A stretch of 64,000 nt of DNA from Streptomyces sp. TN58 (GTDB lineage: Bacteria > Actinomycetota > Actinomycetes > Streptomycetales > Streptomycetaceae). Under the pieces are notes generated by a model that was not told the DNA's origin, did no database searches, and worked only from the letters and a program-made list of their open reading frames with translations. This document shows, in pieces, positions 25,370 to 32,679 of this stretch. The position numbers were made by a program, and so were the translations under genes. How positions within the stretch are numbered: position 1 is the first letter of the stretch; every line of letters begins with the position of its first letter. The stretch spans positions 310,001 to 374,000 of the forward strand of contig NZ_CP018870.1 in NCBI RefSeq assembly GCF_001941845.1, written 5' to 3'.

Positions 25370-26623
25370 ATGCCGACACTCAAAAATCCTCCGTCCGTAT
25401 GGACCGACGGCACTCTGTCGCTGCTGACACAGGGCTACGCCTGGCTTCCCGACCGCATGCGCGCTTCCGCGGACGGCACGGTCCGCACCCGTCTCTTCGG
25501 CCGCCGGACGGTTGCACTGCGCGGCCCGGAGGCCGTCGTCTTCTTCTACGACGAGCAGCACGTGCGGCGGCGTGCCGCGCTCCCGGATCCGGTGCTCGAC
25601 ACCCTGTTCGGGCAGGGCGCCGTCCACACCCTCGACGGGGCGGCCCACCGCGCCCGCAAGTCGATGTTCATGTCGCTGCTGACGGACGGGAAGGGCGTCC
25701 AGGCGTTGCGGGAACACCTACTCCTGCGCTGGCGGGAGGCCGTCGGCCGGTGGCGTGGCGTGCCGCCGGAAGAGCCGGTGGTCCTCTTCGACGAGACGGC
25801 CAGGGTCCTCGCCCTCGCGGTCTGCGACTGGACCGGCGTACCCGTCACCGGGGAGGGCGGCGCGCGACTGGCACGGGACTGCGTGGCGATGGTCGACGGG
25901 TTCGCGACCGCCGGGCCGCGGCACCTGCGCGCCCGCCATGCCCGCAAACGGCAGGAGGAGGAGCTGGGAGAGCTGATCGTGCGGGTGCGGGAGCAGCGGG
26001 AGACAGCTCCCGACGGCAGCGCACTCGACGTGGTCGCGCGGCACCGCGATGCCGACGGCGCCGTACTGGATGCGCACACGGCGGCCGTGGAGCTGCTGAA
26101 CATCATCCGGCCGACGGTCGCGATCGCGTGGTTCGCCACCTTCGCCGCACACGCCCTGCACCGGTGGCCCGAGCACCGCGGCCCGCTCCGCGGCGACGTG
26201 TCAGGGCGCCTCGCCGCCGACTTCGCCCACGAGGTCCGCCGCTTCTACCCGTTCGCGCCGTTCGTCGGCGGACTGGCCGCCCGTGATCTGCAGTGGCGGG
26301 GGGAGACCGTTCCGGCGGGCACGATGCTCCTGTTGGACCTGTACGGGCAGAACCACGACCCGCAGCTGTGGGCCCACCCGTACCGGTTCGATCCGCACCG
26401 GTACGGAAGCGGGGAGAGCCTGCGCCATCTGGTCCCCCAGGGCGGGGGTGAAGCGGCGGAGGGCCATCGGTGTCCGGGCGAGGACATCACCGTCACGCTG
26501 CTGGCGGCACTCGTCACGGAGCTGGCCGGGCTCGACGTGAACGTTCCCGATCAGGACCTGGCCATTCCGCTGTCCCGGATGCCCACGCTCCCCCGCAGCG
26601 GCTTCCGCTTCCGCCTCGCGTAG
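25370..26623 (+). CDS. Cytochrome P450 of CYP152 (fatty-acid peroxygenase) type
   Basis: 417 residues. The heme thiolate is C368 in GHRCPGED; the ExxR helix is EVRRFYPFAPFVGG. Instead of the usual acid-Thr pair, helix I reads LNIIRPTVAIAWF with Arg247-Pro248, the hallmark of CYP152 enzymes (P450-BSbeta, SPalpha, OleT) that use H2O2 to hydroxylate or decarboxylate fatty acids without a reductase. No ferredoxin or reductase gene is adjacent, in keeping with that. N-terminal residues LLTQGYAWLPDRM also match the family. It is probably induced as part of the stress regulon through the promoter at 25336-25360. Confidence 0.92.
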   Translation: MPTLKNPPSVWTDGTLSLLTQGYAWLPDRMRASADGTVRTRLFGRRTVALRGPEAVVFFYDEQHVRRRAALPDPVLDTLFGQGAVHTLDGAAHRARKSMFMSLLTDGKGVQALREHLLLRWREAVGRWRGVPPEEPVVLFDETARVLALAVCDWTGVPVTGEGGARLARDCVAMVDGFATAGPRHLRARHARKRQEEELGELIVRVREQRETAPDGSALDVVARHRDADGAVLDAHTAAVELLNIIRPTVAIAWFATFAAHALHRWPEHRGPLRGDVSGRLAADFAHEVRRFYPFAPFVGGLAARDLQWRGETVPAGTMLLLDLYGQNHDPQLWAHPYRFDPHRYGSGESLRHLVPQGGGEAAEGHRCPGEDITVTLLAALVTELAGLDVNVPDQDLAIPLSRMPTLPRSGFRFRLA

Positions 26624-27010
26624 TCGCACCGGGGCTCGGAGGCGTGGCGGTGCCGCGGTGGGACGTAAGGGCCCCGACCGGCCGGGGGGGAGGGCCGATC
26701 GGGGCGGCCCCAGCCGGCCAGGGGGGGAGAGGCGGGCCGGGGCGTCGGTGGGCGGGGGCGGGAAGGGCGGCCGCCTCGCGGCGGAGGGCCCAGTACCGGA
26801 TCGGGCCGGGGACATCAGCCCTCCCGCACCCCACACGATGATGAACGCTCAACGATCTGGTGTTGTTCCCGAAGGTCCTGAAGATCCTGAACCTCCCGAA
26901 GCTGTCGAAGATCCCGAAGATCCCGAAGGTCCCGGTGGCGTCGGCAGGTGCCGTTCTGGTGGGCGCCGCGACCGGCAGCCGCTCCCCTCCGGGCCCCGAG
27001 TCGGGCCCGC
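26624..27010. other. Gene-free stretch with G runs and a tandem repeat
   Basis: It begins with several runs of six or seven G on the plus strand (about 26680-26785), candidates for G-quadruplex structure, and a repeated CCGGCC-G-run motif near 26681 and 26713. The second half holds the 9-bp tandem repeat at 26869-26931. Frames through it exist on both strands but none has a start site, codon bias or homology I can support. Confidence 0.6.
26869..26931. repeat. Seven imperfect 9-bp tandem repeats
   Basis: Units of the form CCGAAGATC / CCGAAGGTC / CTGAAGATC run seven times in register. On the plus strand they would read as a Lys-Ile/Val-Pro periodicity, on the minus strand Phe-Gly-Ile. The repeats lie in an AT-richer pocket of the intergenic region. 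Confidence 0.8.
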
Positions 27011-27211
27011 CTACATGGGATCCATCGTGGCGCTTTCCGGCCCGCCCAGCTCCTGGCACCTCGCCCGCAGCCGCACGGCCTTCTCCATCAGCTGCTCCCG
27101 CTCCGCGCGGTCGTCGGCCCGCTGGGCTTTCAGCTCCAGCTCCTCGGCCTGCTGACGCAGCTTCCCCACCTCACGCGCCTGTTCGTCCGAGTCCGTCCTG
27201 TCACCGCTCAC
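27011..27211 (-). CDS. DUF6381-family small coiled-coil protein (66 aa)
   Basis: Starts at GTG 27211 after GGAGGAGG. Highly charged heptad-like helix: EQAREVGKLRQQAEELELKAQRADDRAEREQLMEKAVRLRARCQEL, ending DPM. The R-x-L-R-x-x-A-E-E-L-E...D-R-A-E-R-E-x-L-x-x-K-A-x-R-L-R pattern is that of DUF6381 proteins. A single central Cys is present. It lies 35 nt downstream of the gene at 27247-27612 on the same strand and is probably cotranscribed. Function unknown. Confidence 0.82.
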   Translation of the reverse strand: MSGDRTDSDEQAREVGKLRQQAEELELKAQRADDRAEREQLMEKAVRLRARCQELGGPESATMDPM

Positions 27212-27246
27212 GTTCAGTCCTCCTCCGGCCCGCGTGGTGAGTTCCG

Positions 27247-27612
27247 TCAGCTCTTCGGGTCCACCCCGGTGTAGGCGGAGGCGTCCTTGCCCCCGCTGGG
27301 GCGCTTCGAGCGTCCGCGGGTTCCCATGTCGTGGTGGCCTTCCTGGCCCTTCTTCGCGATGTCCTCACCGCGGCGTGAGTCCGACTCGACCGTCGTCCCC
27401 TCGTCCTCTTTCGCCGCCTTTTGCCCGCCGCCGTGCCTGCCACCCGTGGCGGACGCGTCGGACTTCCTCGGCTTGTCGAACGAGCGCCGGGCGCTGGGGT
27501 TGTCCTGCGTGTGCGTGGAGTCGACGTCCGGGGACCAGCCGTGCTGCTCGGTTCCCTCGTGCCGGCCCGGTCCCTCTCCGTGGGGGGCGTGCGACTTCGG
27601 GCTGCTGGACAT
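27247..27612 (-). CDS. Small hydrophilic stress-type protein (121 aa)
   Basis: Begins MSSSPKSHAPHGEGPG after AGGAGG. Almost no hydrophobic residues; rich in Gly, His, Lys, Asp and Ser, with segments such as SFDKPRKSDASATGGRHGGGQKAAKEDEGTTVE. Composition suggests an intrinsically disordered, hydrophilin-like protein; I recognise no domain. It leads a two-gene operon with the DUF6381 gene, behind the candidate SigB-type promoter at 27661-27685 and divergent from ppk2. Confidence 0.7.
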   Translation of the reverse strand: MSSSPKSHAPHGEGPGRHEGTEQHGWSPDVDSTHTQDNPSARRSFDKPRKSDASATGGRHGGGQKAAKEDEGTTVESDSRRGEDIAKKGQEGHHDMGTRGRSKRPSGGKDASAYTGVDPKS

Positions 27613-27660
27613 GGCGCTTCCTCCTGCCTTGCGATCTGCCGTGCTCCCCCTGAGATGCCT

Positions 27661-27685
27661 CTGCCCCGCGTTGGCCGGGTCAACC
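27661..27685 (-). promoter_or_regulatory. SigB-type promoter candidate for the 27612/27211 operon
   Basis: GGTT, 15-nt spacer, GGGCAG on the minus strand, about 50 nt before the ATG. It is divergent from the ppk2 box at 27728. Confidence 0.6.
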
Positions 27686-27727
27686 GCCGACGCCGGACAC
27701 GCGGGCCGCGATACGTGGGTGTAATCC

Positions 27728-27733
27728 GGGTAG
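27728..27733 (+). promoter_or_regulatory. GGGTAG -10 box, leaderless start of ppk2
   Basis: GGGTAG, then ACACGTGGC (9 nt), then GTG at 27743. The -35 position reads CGAT, a partial match. No ribosome site precedes the GTG. Confidence 0.5.
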
Positions 27734-27742
27734 ACACGTGGC

Positions 27743-28711
27743 GTGAGTGATCAGAACCCCCACCCGCAGGCGTCCGACGACCTGCTCTCCGGCCTGAGCG
27801 TGGACGACCGCCGGCCTGAACAGCCCGTCCTTCTGGACGCCTCCGGGGAGCCCATCCGTACGTGGCAGGAAAACTATCCGTACGACCGCAAGGTCAGACG
27901 CCAGGAGTACGAGCGCGCGAAACGGATCCTGCAGATCGAACTCCTGAAGCTCCAGCGCTGGGTCCGCGAGACCGGCGCCCGGCTGGTGGTGATCTGCGAG
28001 GGCAGGGACGCGGCCGGCAAGGGCGGGACGATCCAGCGGTTCACCGAGCGGTTGAACCCCCGCGGGGCACGCATCGTCGCGCTCGGTAAGCCGACCGAGC
28101 GGGAGGCGGGGCAGTGGTACTTCCAGCGGTACGTCGACCACCTCCCGGCCGCCGGCGAGATCGTCTTCTTCGACCGCTCCTGGTACAACCGCGCCGGCGT
28201 CGAGAAGGTCATGGGCTTCTGTACGGAGGACCAGTACGAGTTGTTCCTGCGGCAGTGCCCGGCCTTCGAGGCCATGCTCGTCGAGGACGGGGTACTGCTG
28301 GTCAAGTTCTGGTTCTCGGTCTCCCGCGCCGAGCAGCGCACCCGCTTCGCGATCCGGCAGGTCGATCCCGTGCGGCAGTGGAAGCTGTCGCCCACGGACC
28401 TGGCCTCCCTGGATCTGTGGGACGCCTACACCACGGCCAAGGTCGCGATGTTCCGCGCCACCGACACCCCGCACGCGCCCTGGACGGTCGTCAAGAGCAA
28501 CGACAAGCGGCGCGGCCGGCTGGAGGCCATGCGCAGCCTGCTGTGGCGCATCGACTACGACCGCAAGGACGAGAAGGCGGTGGGCCGCCCCGACAGCCTC
28601 ATCGTCGGCGCGGCCGACACGCTCCTGGAGTCCGGTGAGGAACCCACCGACCTCTCCCCCACCCCTCTGGCCGGTCCGCCTCTCGGCCCGGGCCTGCACC
28701 CCAACCCGTGA
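27743..28711 (+). CDS. ppk2: Polyphosphate kinase 2
   Basis: 322 residues. Walker A EGRDAAGKGGTIQRF (near residues 86-100), lid/Walker B region VFFDRSWYNRAGVEKVMGFC, and the conserved WYFQRYV, KFWFSVSRAEQ.RF and SPTDLASLDLWDAYTTAK segments identify a class I single-domain PPK2. These enzymes reversibly transfer phosphate between polyphosphate and nucleoside diphosphates, mostly driving ATP or GTP formation from polyP under energy stress. The start is GTG 27743, with the GGGTAG box 9 nt before it. A terminator follows at 28735. The link to an energy-stress regulon fits its role. Confidence 0.96.
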   Translation: MSDQNPHPQASDDLLSGLSVDDRRPEQPVLLDASGEPIRTWQENYPYDRKVRRQEYERAKRILQIELLKLQRWVRETGARLVVICEGRDAAGKGGTIQRFTERLNPRGARIVALGKPTEREAGQWYFQRYVDHLPAAGEIVFFDRSWYNRAGVEKVMGFCTEDQYELFLRQCPAFEAMLVEDGVLLVKFWFSVSRAEQRTRFAIRQVDPVRQWKLSPTDLASLDLWDAYTTAKVAMFRATDTPHAPWTVVKSNDKRRGRLEAMRSLLWRIDYDRKDEKAVGRPDSLIVGAADTLLESGEEPTDLSPTPLAGPPLGPGLHPNP

Positions 28712-28734
28712 ATCCCGAGGCTGAGCGGAAGGCC

Positions 28735-28761
28735 GGGCACGCCGGTGGCTCCGGCGTGCCC
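28735..28761. terminator. Terminator between converging ppk2 and SRPBCC genes
   Basis: GGGCACGCCGG (28735-28745) pairs perfectly with 28751-28761 around a 5-nt loop. Confidence 0.8.
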
Positions 28762-28771
28762 TAGGGGGGTG

Positions 28772-29221
28772 TCAGACCTGACCGCGCCAGGCGCCGGAGG
28801 CGGAGCCGCGGTCCTCGATGAAGTGCTTGAAGCGCTTCAGGTCGCCCTTGACCTGCCGGTCGACGAAGCCGAGCTTGTCCCCGATGTTCTCCGCCATGCC
28901 CTCCGGGTCGAAGTCCATCATCAGCGTGACCTGCGTATGGGACGGGTCGATGGGCTCGAAGGTCACAAGGCCCGACTGCTCGGTGTCACCGCCGACGGTG
29001 ACCCACGCGACCTTGGTGTCGGGGATCTGCTCGGTGATCTCCGCGTCGAACTCCCGCTCCACGCCCGCGACCTTCGTCACCCAGTGCGTGAGGGTGTCGG
29101 TGCGCTGCTCGATGTGCTGGACGCCGTCCATGAACTGCGGGAAGGACTCGAACTGCGTCCACTGGTCGTATGCGGTGCGGATCGGGACGTTGACCTCGAT
29201 GGATTCCTTGACCTGCGACAT
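28772..29221 (-). CDS. SRPBCC/polyketide cyclase-like lipid-binding protein
   Basis: 149 residues, ATG 29221 after a strong AGGAGG. The fold signature is clear: ESIEVNVPIRTAYDQWTQFESFPQFMDGVQHIEQ at the start, GVEREFDAEITEQIPDTKVAWVT in the middle, and a C-terminal long helix GDKLGFVDRQVKGDLKRFKHFIEDRG. The START/Bet v1-like cavity binds a hydrophobic ligand; this subgroup (COG5637-like) is often labelled cyclase/dehydrase without enzymatic proof. It is cytosolic. The gene is controlled by the SigB-type promoter candidate at 29287-29311. Confidence 0.9.
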   Translation of the reverse strand: MSQVKESIEVNVPIRTAYDQWTQFESFPQFMDGVQHIEQRTDTLTHWVTKVAGVEREFDAEITEQIPDTKVAWVTVGGDTEQSGLVTFEPIDPSHTQVTLMMDFDPEGMAENIGDKLGFVDRQVKGDLKRFKHFIEDRGSASGAWRGQV

Positions 29222-29286
29222 TCTCGACCTCCTGATGGTGTTTCACGGCAGGGAACTCCTTCCATCGGTGCCCTGCCAGGCCGCGC

Positions 29287-29311
29287 CTGCCCCATCCGGC
29301 GAACGGCACAC
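29287..29311 (-). promoter_or_regulatory. SigB-type promoter candidate for the SRPBCC gene
   Basis: GTGT, 15-nt spacer, GGGCAG, followed by GCGC as in several other copies in the window. About 65 nt of leader with a strong ribosome site. The rest of 29222-29539 shows no gene. Confidence 0.65.
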
Positions 29312-29493
29312 ACCGAACGAGCTGTCCTACTGGGCCACACGGCCCGAGGCCAGTCGGTCGCCGGCCACGCCGGGGCGCCGTGTGACATGTCTGCGCCCCT
29401 CCCGGACTGCGCACCGGGCGGGTGCGATTGCGCGCGGCTCACGACGGGGACTTCCCGGACCGGGGGCCCGGCGTCGGCGTTCACCACCGGCCG

Positions 29494-29513
29494 GGGTAGC
29501 TTGAACATGTTCA
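29494..29513 (+). promoter_or_regulatory. GGGTAG box and TGAACATGTTCA palindrome before the gene at 29540
   Basis: GGGTAG at 29494-29499 is followed by a perfect 12-bp palindrome at 29502-29513. The -35 does not fit GNNT at 14-16 nt. The palindrome may be an operator; it also contains an alternative ATG (29507) in frame with the downstream gene. Confidence 0.35.
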
Positions 29514-29539
29514 GGGAGTCGGATCCTGGGAGAGACGCC

Positions 29540-29938
29540 ATGGGGGCCACCGCGCGCGAACGTGTCCACCCGTGGCAGTTCGGTCTGGCCACGTGCGCCG
29601 CGGTCCTGCCGCTGCCGCCGGTCGTCGCCTCCGGCGGAAGCCCCTTCGCGGTCCCCCTCGTGGTCGCGACCACCGCGGTTCTCGCCGTACCCCTGGCCCT
29701 CCACGCCCGGCCGGCCGCCTTCGAGCGGGCCGCCGGGACCCTCGCGGCGGCGTTGGTGCCGTGGTCGCTGATCGGGTCCTGGGTGGGCATGTTCGTCTTC
29801 TTCCCGTCCGCCCCTCTTCTTCTCCTCGCGGCCTTCGCCGACCCGCGGCGGCGCCCGAGGACCGCCAGGTGCCTGGCAGCGGCGGGCCTCCTGCTGACAG
29901 CGGCGATATCGCTGTCCTGGTGGAACCGCAAGTACTGA
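29540..29938 (+). CDS. Four-helix membrane protein of unknown function
   Basis: 132 residues from ATG 29540 (GGGAGAG upstream); ATG 29507 is an in-frame alternative. Hydrophobic segments near residues 14-32, 38-56, 68-100 and 118-130, with a charged loop DPRRRPRTARC before the last. N-terminal MGATARERVHPWQFGLATCA and the final WWNRKY are cytoplasmic-type. I recognise no family. Confidence 0.6.
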   Translation: MGATARERVHPWQFGLATCAAVLPLPPVVASGGSPFAVPLVVATTAVLAVPLALHARPAAFERAAGTLAAALVPWSLIGSWVGMFVFFPSAPLLLLAAFADPRRRPRTARCLAAAGLLLTAAISLSWWNRKY

Positions 29939-30029
29939 ACACGCCATCCGGTTCGGCGCCCATGGCCCTTGCCTCCCACCGGACAGGGCCGCCAGAATCA
30001 ACACACTTGTTGATCTTGCCACGGGGGGC

Positions 30030-30233
30030 GTGAACGACTTGATGGTCTTCTATGCATGTCTGGGACTGCCCGTCGCCGCGCTGGTCGCGTTCCTGCTCTG
30101 GAGCGACAGGGCGACGCGAACGAAGAACCTGGACGGTCTGCAGGTCGAGGAGCGGGCCCGCCAGGAGGCCCGCTTCGACAAGCTGTCCCCCGGACGCCGG
30201 TTCTACGGAAGCCAGAGCAAGTCCCGCCGCTGA
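30030..30233 (+). CDS. Small single-pass membrane protein (67 aa)
   Basis: GTG 30030 after GGGGGG; ATG 30042 is possible. One N-terminal transmembrane helix (FYACLGLPVAALVAFLLW) and a charged cytoplasmic tail with EERARQEARFDKLSPGRRFYGSQSKSRR. No family recognised. Coding bias resembles neighbouring genes. Confidence 0.55.
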   Translation: MNDLMVFYACLGLPVAALVAFLLWSDRATRTKNLDGLQVEERARQEARFDKLSPGRRFYGSQSKSRR

Positions 30234-30513
30234 GGGGCTACTTCACGGGAGGGCGAAATGCCCGTAGTAAGGGTTCCGGGACCAGGCTGATTTCTTAGCA
30301 TCAGAGGTCAACAATTCTCCCGGCCGCCACTCGGGCGACTACAAAGGACCCATCGAACCGGACCCGGCACCGGCGGGGTGATGAACCCGCAGGCAGTCGG
30401 AATGATGGCGAAGGTGGTGGTATGCATGCGCGAGCGCAGCACGATCGAAGCGATTGCGGTCAGATTACTCACTGATAGCCCGAGTCCGGGACCTCTCCCC
30501 TGAGGGGCCGGCC
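30234..30513. other. Gene-free, AT-richer boundary region
   Basis: Base composition falls below that of its surroundings (for example GCTGATTTCTTAGCATCAGA near 30286). It contains a short inverted repeat CTGAT...ATCAG. I see no gene or promoter I can support. It marks the left side of a patch with accessory genes and an IS remnant. Confidence 0.5.
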
Positions 30514-31077
30514 ATGCTGATGCCGATTCTGTTCTCCCCGGCACAAGCCTCGGCCGACGAGTACCGGTCCCTGACTTCGACCATTCGGGCGAAGGCGCAA
30601 GATGCGCAGGGATTCTTCGGAGGAGAGGGGCGCAGGGAGGGCGAGATGCCCCATCTTCCCCTCCACCTTCAACTGCGCGGGCTGGTCATAGAGCTCTTCA
30701 TCGAACTCCGCCCGCGCAATACGAGCCTCCGCATCTCGGGATTCCGGAAACTCTTCGAGAACGGCCAGGCGCCGCCTGAGGCGTCCGTCCATCACGTACG
30801 GGACTCCACCGCGCCACAGGAACTGCCCCGGACGGAAACCCTGCCGTTCGGCGGGAGCCGTGCAGACCTGGAGACGGCCGCCGCCGTCCGGCGGGCCGGA
30901 ATCCTGATCGGGCGCCGGCCCCTGAGCCTCGCGGTGATCCGGCTGCACCAGAACTGCGATCCGCGGAGCACCGCCTACGGGATGCTCGTGCTCTCGGAAA
31001 TGCTCTGCGAGGCCGCTCGATACCCCGCCTTGGCCGATGCGATGTCACGCCTCTGGGTCACCGGAGGACGACTGTAG
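30514..31077 (+). CDS. Degenerate ribosome-inactivating protein (RIP) homologue
   Basis: 187 residues from ATG 30514 (GAGGGG upstream). It aligns by eye with the ricin A-chain/Streptomyces RIP fold: EYRSLTSTIRAKAQ (helix A), GEMPHLPLHLQLRGLVIEL (first strands), TETLPFGGSRADLE matching the ricin F-G-G-N-Y-D-R-L-E region, and SEMLCEAARYPALADAM matching SEAARFQYI. The catalytic Glu166 and Arg169 (E-x-x-R) are kept. The substrate-stacking Tyr of the FGGNY motif is Arg, the Tyr80 position appears replaced, and the protein ends before the expected Trp. It is probably an inactive relative or a decaying gene. No signal peptide is evident. Confidence 0.6.
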   Translation: MLMPILFSPAQASADEYRSLTSTIRAKAQDAQGFFGGEGRREGEMPHLPLHLQLRGLVIELFIELRPRNTSLRISGFRKLFENGQAPPEASVHHVRDSTAPQELPRTETLPFGGSRADLETAAAVRRAGILIGRRPLSLAVIRLHQNCDPRSTAYGMLVLSEMLCEAARYPALADAMSRLWVTGGRL

Positions 31078-31162
31078 TCCGCAAGCCGGCCTTGTTCCCC
31101 CACACACCCACCGACCGGAGGCGTTGGGGCGCCGACGGAGAAAGGATGCCGCTGCTCGGCAG

Positions 31163-31188
31163 GCCGGGGCGAAGACCACCGCCCCGGC
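31163..31188. terminator. Hairpin after the RIP-like gene
   Basis: GCCGGGGCG (31163-31171) pairs with CGCCCCGGC (31180-31188) around an 8-nt loop, 86 nt past the RIP-like stop. Moderate support. Confidence 0.5.
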
Positions 31189-31420
31189 TCTGTCCGCCCC
31201 GGCTTTCGCCGATCCGAACCGGAGTACCGGCCGGTCTTCCCTGAAACCCGTCACGGAGCCCTTTCCATCCTCACGCTGAGGCGTGGTCAAGGGAGAGGAC
31301 AGCCTGGACGATCGCGGTGAGGCGGTTGGTGACAGCGTGCTGAAGCCCCTGGTAGATGGGTTTCGACCAAGAGAACCGTCTCCACCAGAGGCTTCGCATG
31401 CTTGTCTGCCCGTCGGGTGT

Positions 31421-31636
31421 CGACAGCTCGCAGCCGGATTCGGCATCGGAACCACGACCGCCGACCGGTACGTCACCGAAGCCGTCGACCTCTTGGCCGG
31501 CCGTGCTCCCACCCTGGCCGATGCCGTGCGGACGGCGTCGTCGAAAGCGTTCGTGATCCTGGACGGCGCGCTCCTGCCGACCGACCGCATCCCAGCGGAC
31601 CGGCCCTTCTACTCCGGGAAACACAAGACGCACGGG
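31421..31636 (+). pseudogene. IS5-family transposase remnant
   Basis: The frame segment from CRQLAAGFGIGTTTADRYVTEAVDLL through FVILDGALLPTDRI to ADRPFYSGKHKTHG matches the middle of IS5/DDE_Tnp_4 transposases: helix-turn-helix, then the first catalytic Asp in VILDG. Sequence before it (31283-31420) and after KTHG is unrelated, so both ends are gone and no terminal repeats are visible. It is a dead fragment of about 72 codons, marking past insertion or rearrangement between the RIP-like and EcsC genes. Confidence 0.8.
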
Positions 31637-31724
31637 CCCTTTCCACCGGTCAGAAGGCCGTCCGCACTCGTCCCGGCTGTCCTCGCCCTGCGTCTGACCA
31701 GCTCAGAGCGATGATGGAAAAGGC

Positions 31725-32579
31725 TCAGGGCGACGGCACGGTGTGGTCCGCTGCATGCTGGTCGCCGTGGCCCGAGGGGGAGGGTTCGGGCACCACTACG
31801 ACCTCCGCGGCATCCACGTCCACGACCAGGTTCGCCGGCTTTGTCAGGTCGAGACCGGACAGGTGCTTCTTCAGCCTTCTGGCCATGGGGAGGTAGGTCG
31901 CGAGAGTGAGCCCTCCGGAAACGACAGCCCCGACGACCGGGATGGCCTTCGAGACGGTCTTCGCGAAAGTCTGCTTCGTCATCTGCACACCGAGGTAGCC
32001 CGCGACCTTCTTGACCACGGGGTAGATGACGCCCTGAGTGAGTGCCTTCTGTGGCAGCTTCTTCGCGACCTGCTTCGACATCATCCCGGCGACCTTGCCC
32101 ACGGCGGCGTTCGCCGATTGCGTACCGAACATCACGCCGATGAAGAGAGTGAGCACTCCCTTGGTCGCGTCGTCCAGGTCGTCGTTGTCGTCGGACAACA
32201 GGTCCGGCCAGCTGTAGAGGTAGGCGAGCTTCTGCGAGATGCGCAGCATGTGGCCGAAGTACTGGACCACGTCGGCGGGCACGGTGGCGGGAAGGAGCAG
32301 CAAGCCGGGTATTCCGGCAGCCGCGGAGAGTGCACTGGCCTTGGCCGCTTCGTAGTTGATGGAGTCGTTGGCTGCCTTGTCCAGTACATCGGCAGGGATG
32401 CCCGCCTCCGCGGGGGTGCCTTCGACTGCTCGACGGATGTCTTCTTCGGAGCAGTGACGGCCCAGTGCCTGCCGGAGATATGCCTCCCTGTCGATACGCA
32501 CGCCCGGAAGGTTCGCTGCGCGCACCAGCGCTGCGGAGAAACGCAGTTCCGGATTCTCGATCCCTTTGCTTGTGCCCAT
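31725..32579 (-). CDS. EcsC-family protein
   Basis: 284 residues. The N-terminal part (ALGRHCSEEDIRRAVEGTPAEAGIPADVLDKAAN) precedes a membrane-associating core: TVPADVVQYFGHMLRISQKLAYLYSWPDLL, GVLTLFIGVMFGTQSANAAVGKVAG, and KLPQKALTQGVIYPVVKKVAGYLGVQMTKQTFAKTVSKAIPVVGAVVSGGLTLATYLPMARRLKKHL. That last block is characteristic of EcsC (PF12787) proteins. In Bacillus EcsC accompanies an ABC transporter, but here it stands alone in the accessory patch, with no clear ribosome site. The function is unknown; some EcsC proteins occur in mobile contexts. Confidence 0.75.
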   Translation of the reverse strand: MGTSKGIENPELRFSAALVRAANLPGVRIDREAYLRQALGRHCSEEDIRRAVEGTPAEAGIPADVLDKAANDSINYEAAKASALSAAAGIPGLLLLPATVPADVVQYFGHMLRISQKLAYLYSWPDLLSDDNDDLDDATKGVLTLFIGVMFGTQSANAAVGKVAGMMSKQVAKKLPQKALTQGVIYPVVKKVAGYLGVQMTKQTFAKTVSKAIPVVGAVVSGGLTLATYLPMARRLKKHLSGLDLTKPANLVVDVDAAEVVVVPEPSPSGHGDQHAADHTVPSP

Positions 32580-32679
32580 GGCAGGAACCTACAGCAGCCG
32601 GTGAAGGCGCCGAGGCCTTTCCAAACACCTTGTCGTGTGCGGCGGTTGTGTCCCGCTCGCGGGTGCTCTGCGCGTGCGC

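Noticed and set aside
26860..27240. Plus-strand frame with a Lys-Ile-Pro repetitive peptide
   Set aside because: No start site, overlaps the DUF6381 gene antisense, and the periodicity is explained by the 9-bp DNA repeat.
29502..29513. SOS (LexA) box TGAACATGTTCA
   Set aside because: It is palindromic but lacks the CGAAC-N4-GTTCG form of actinobacterial LexA sites, and the downstream gene has no link to DNA repair.
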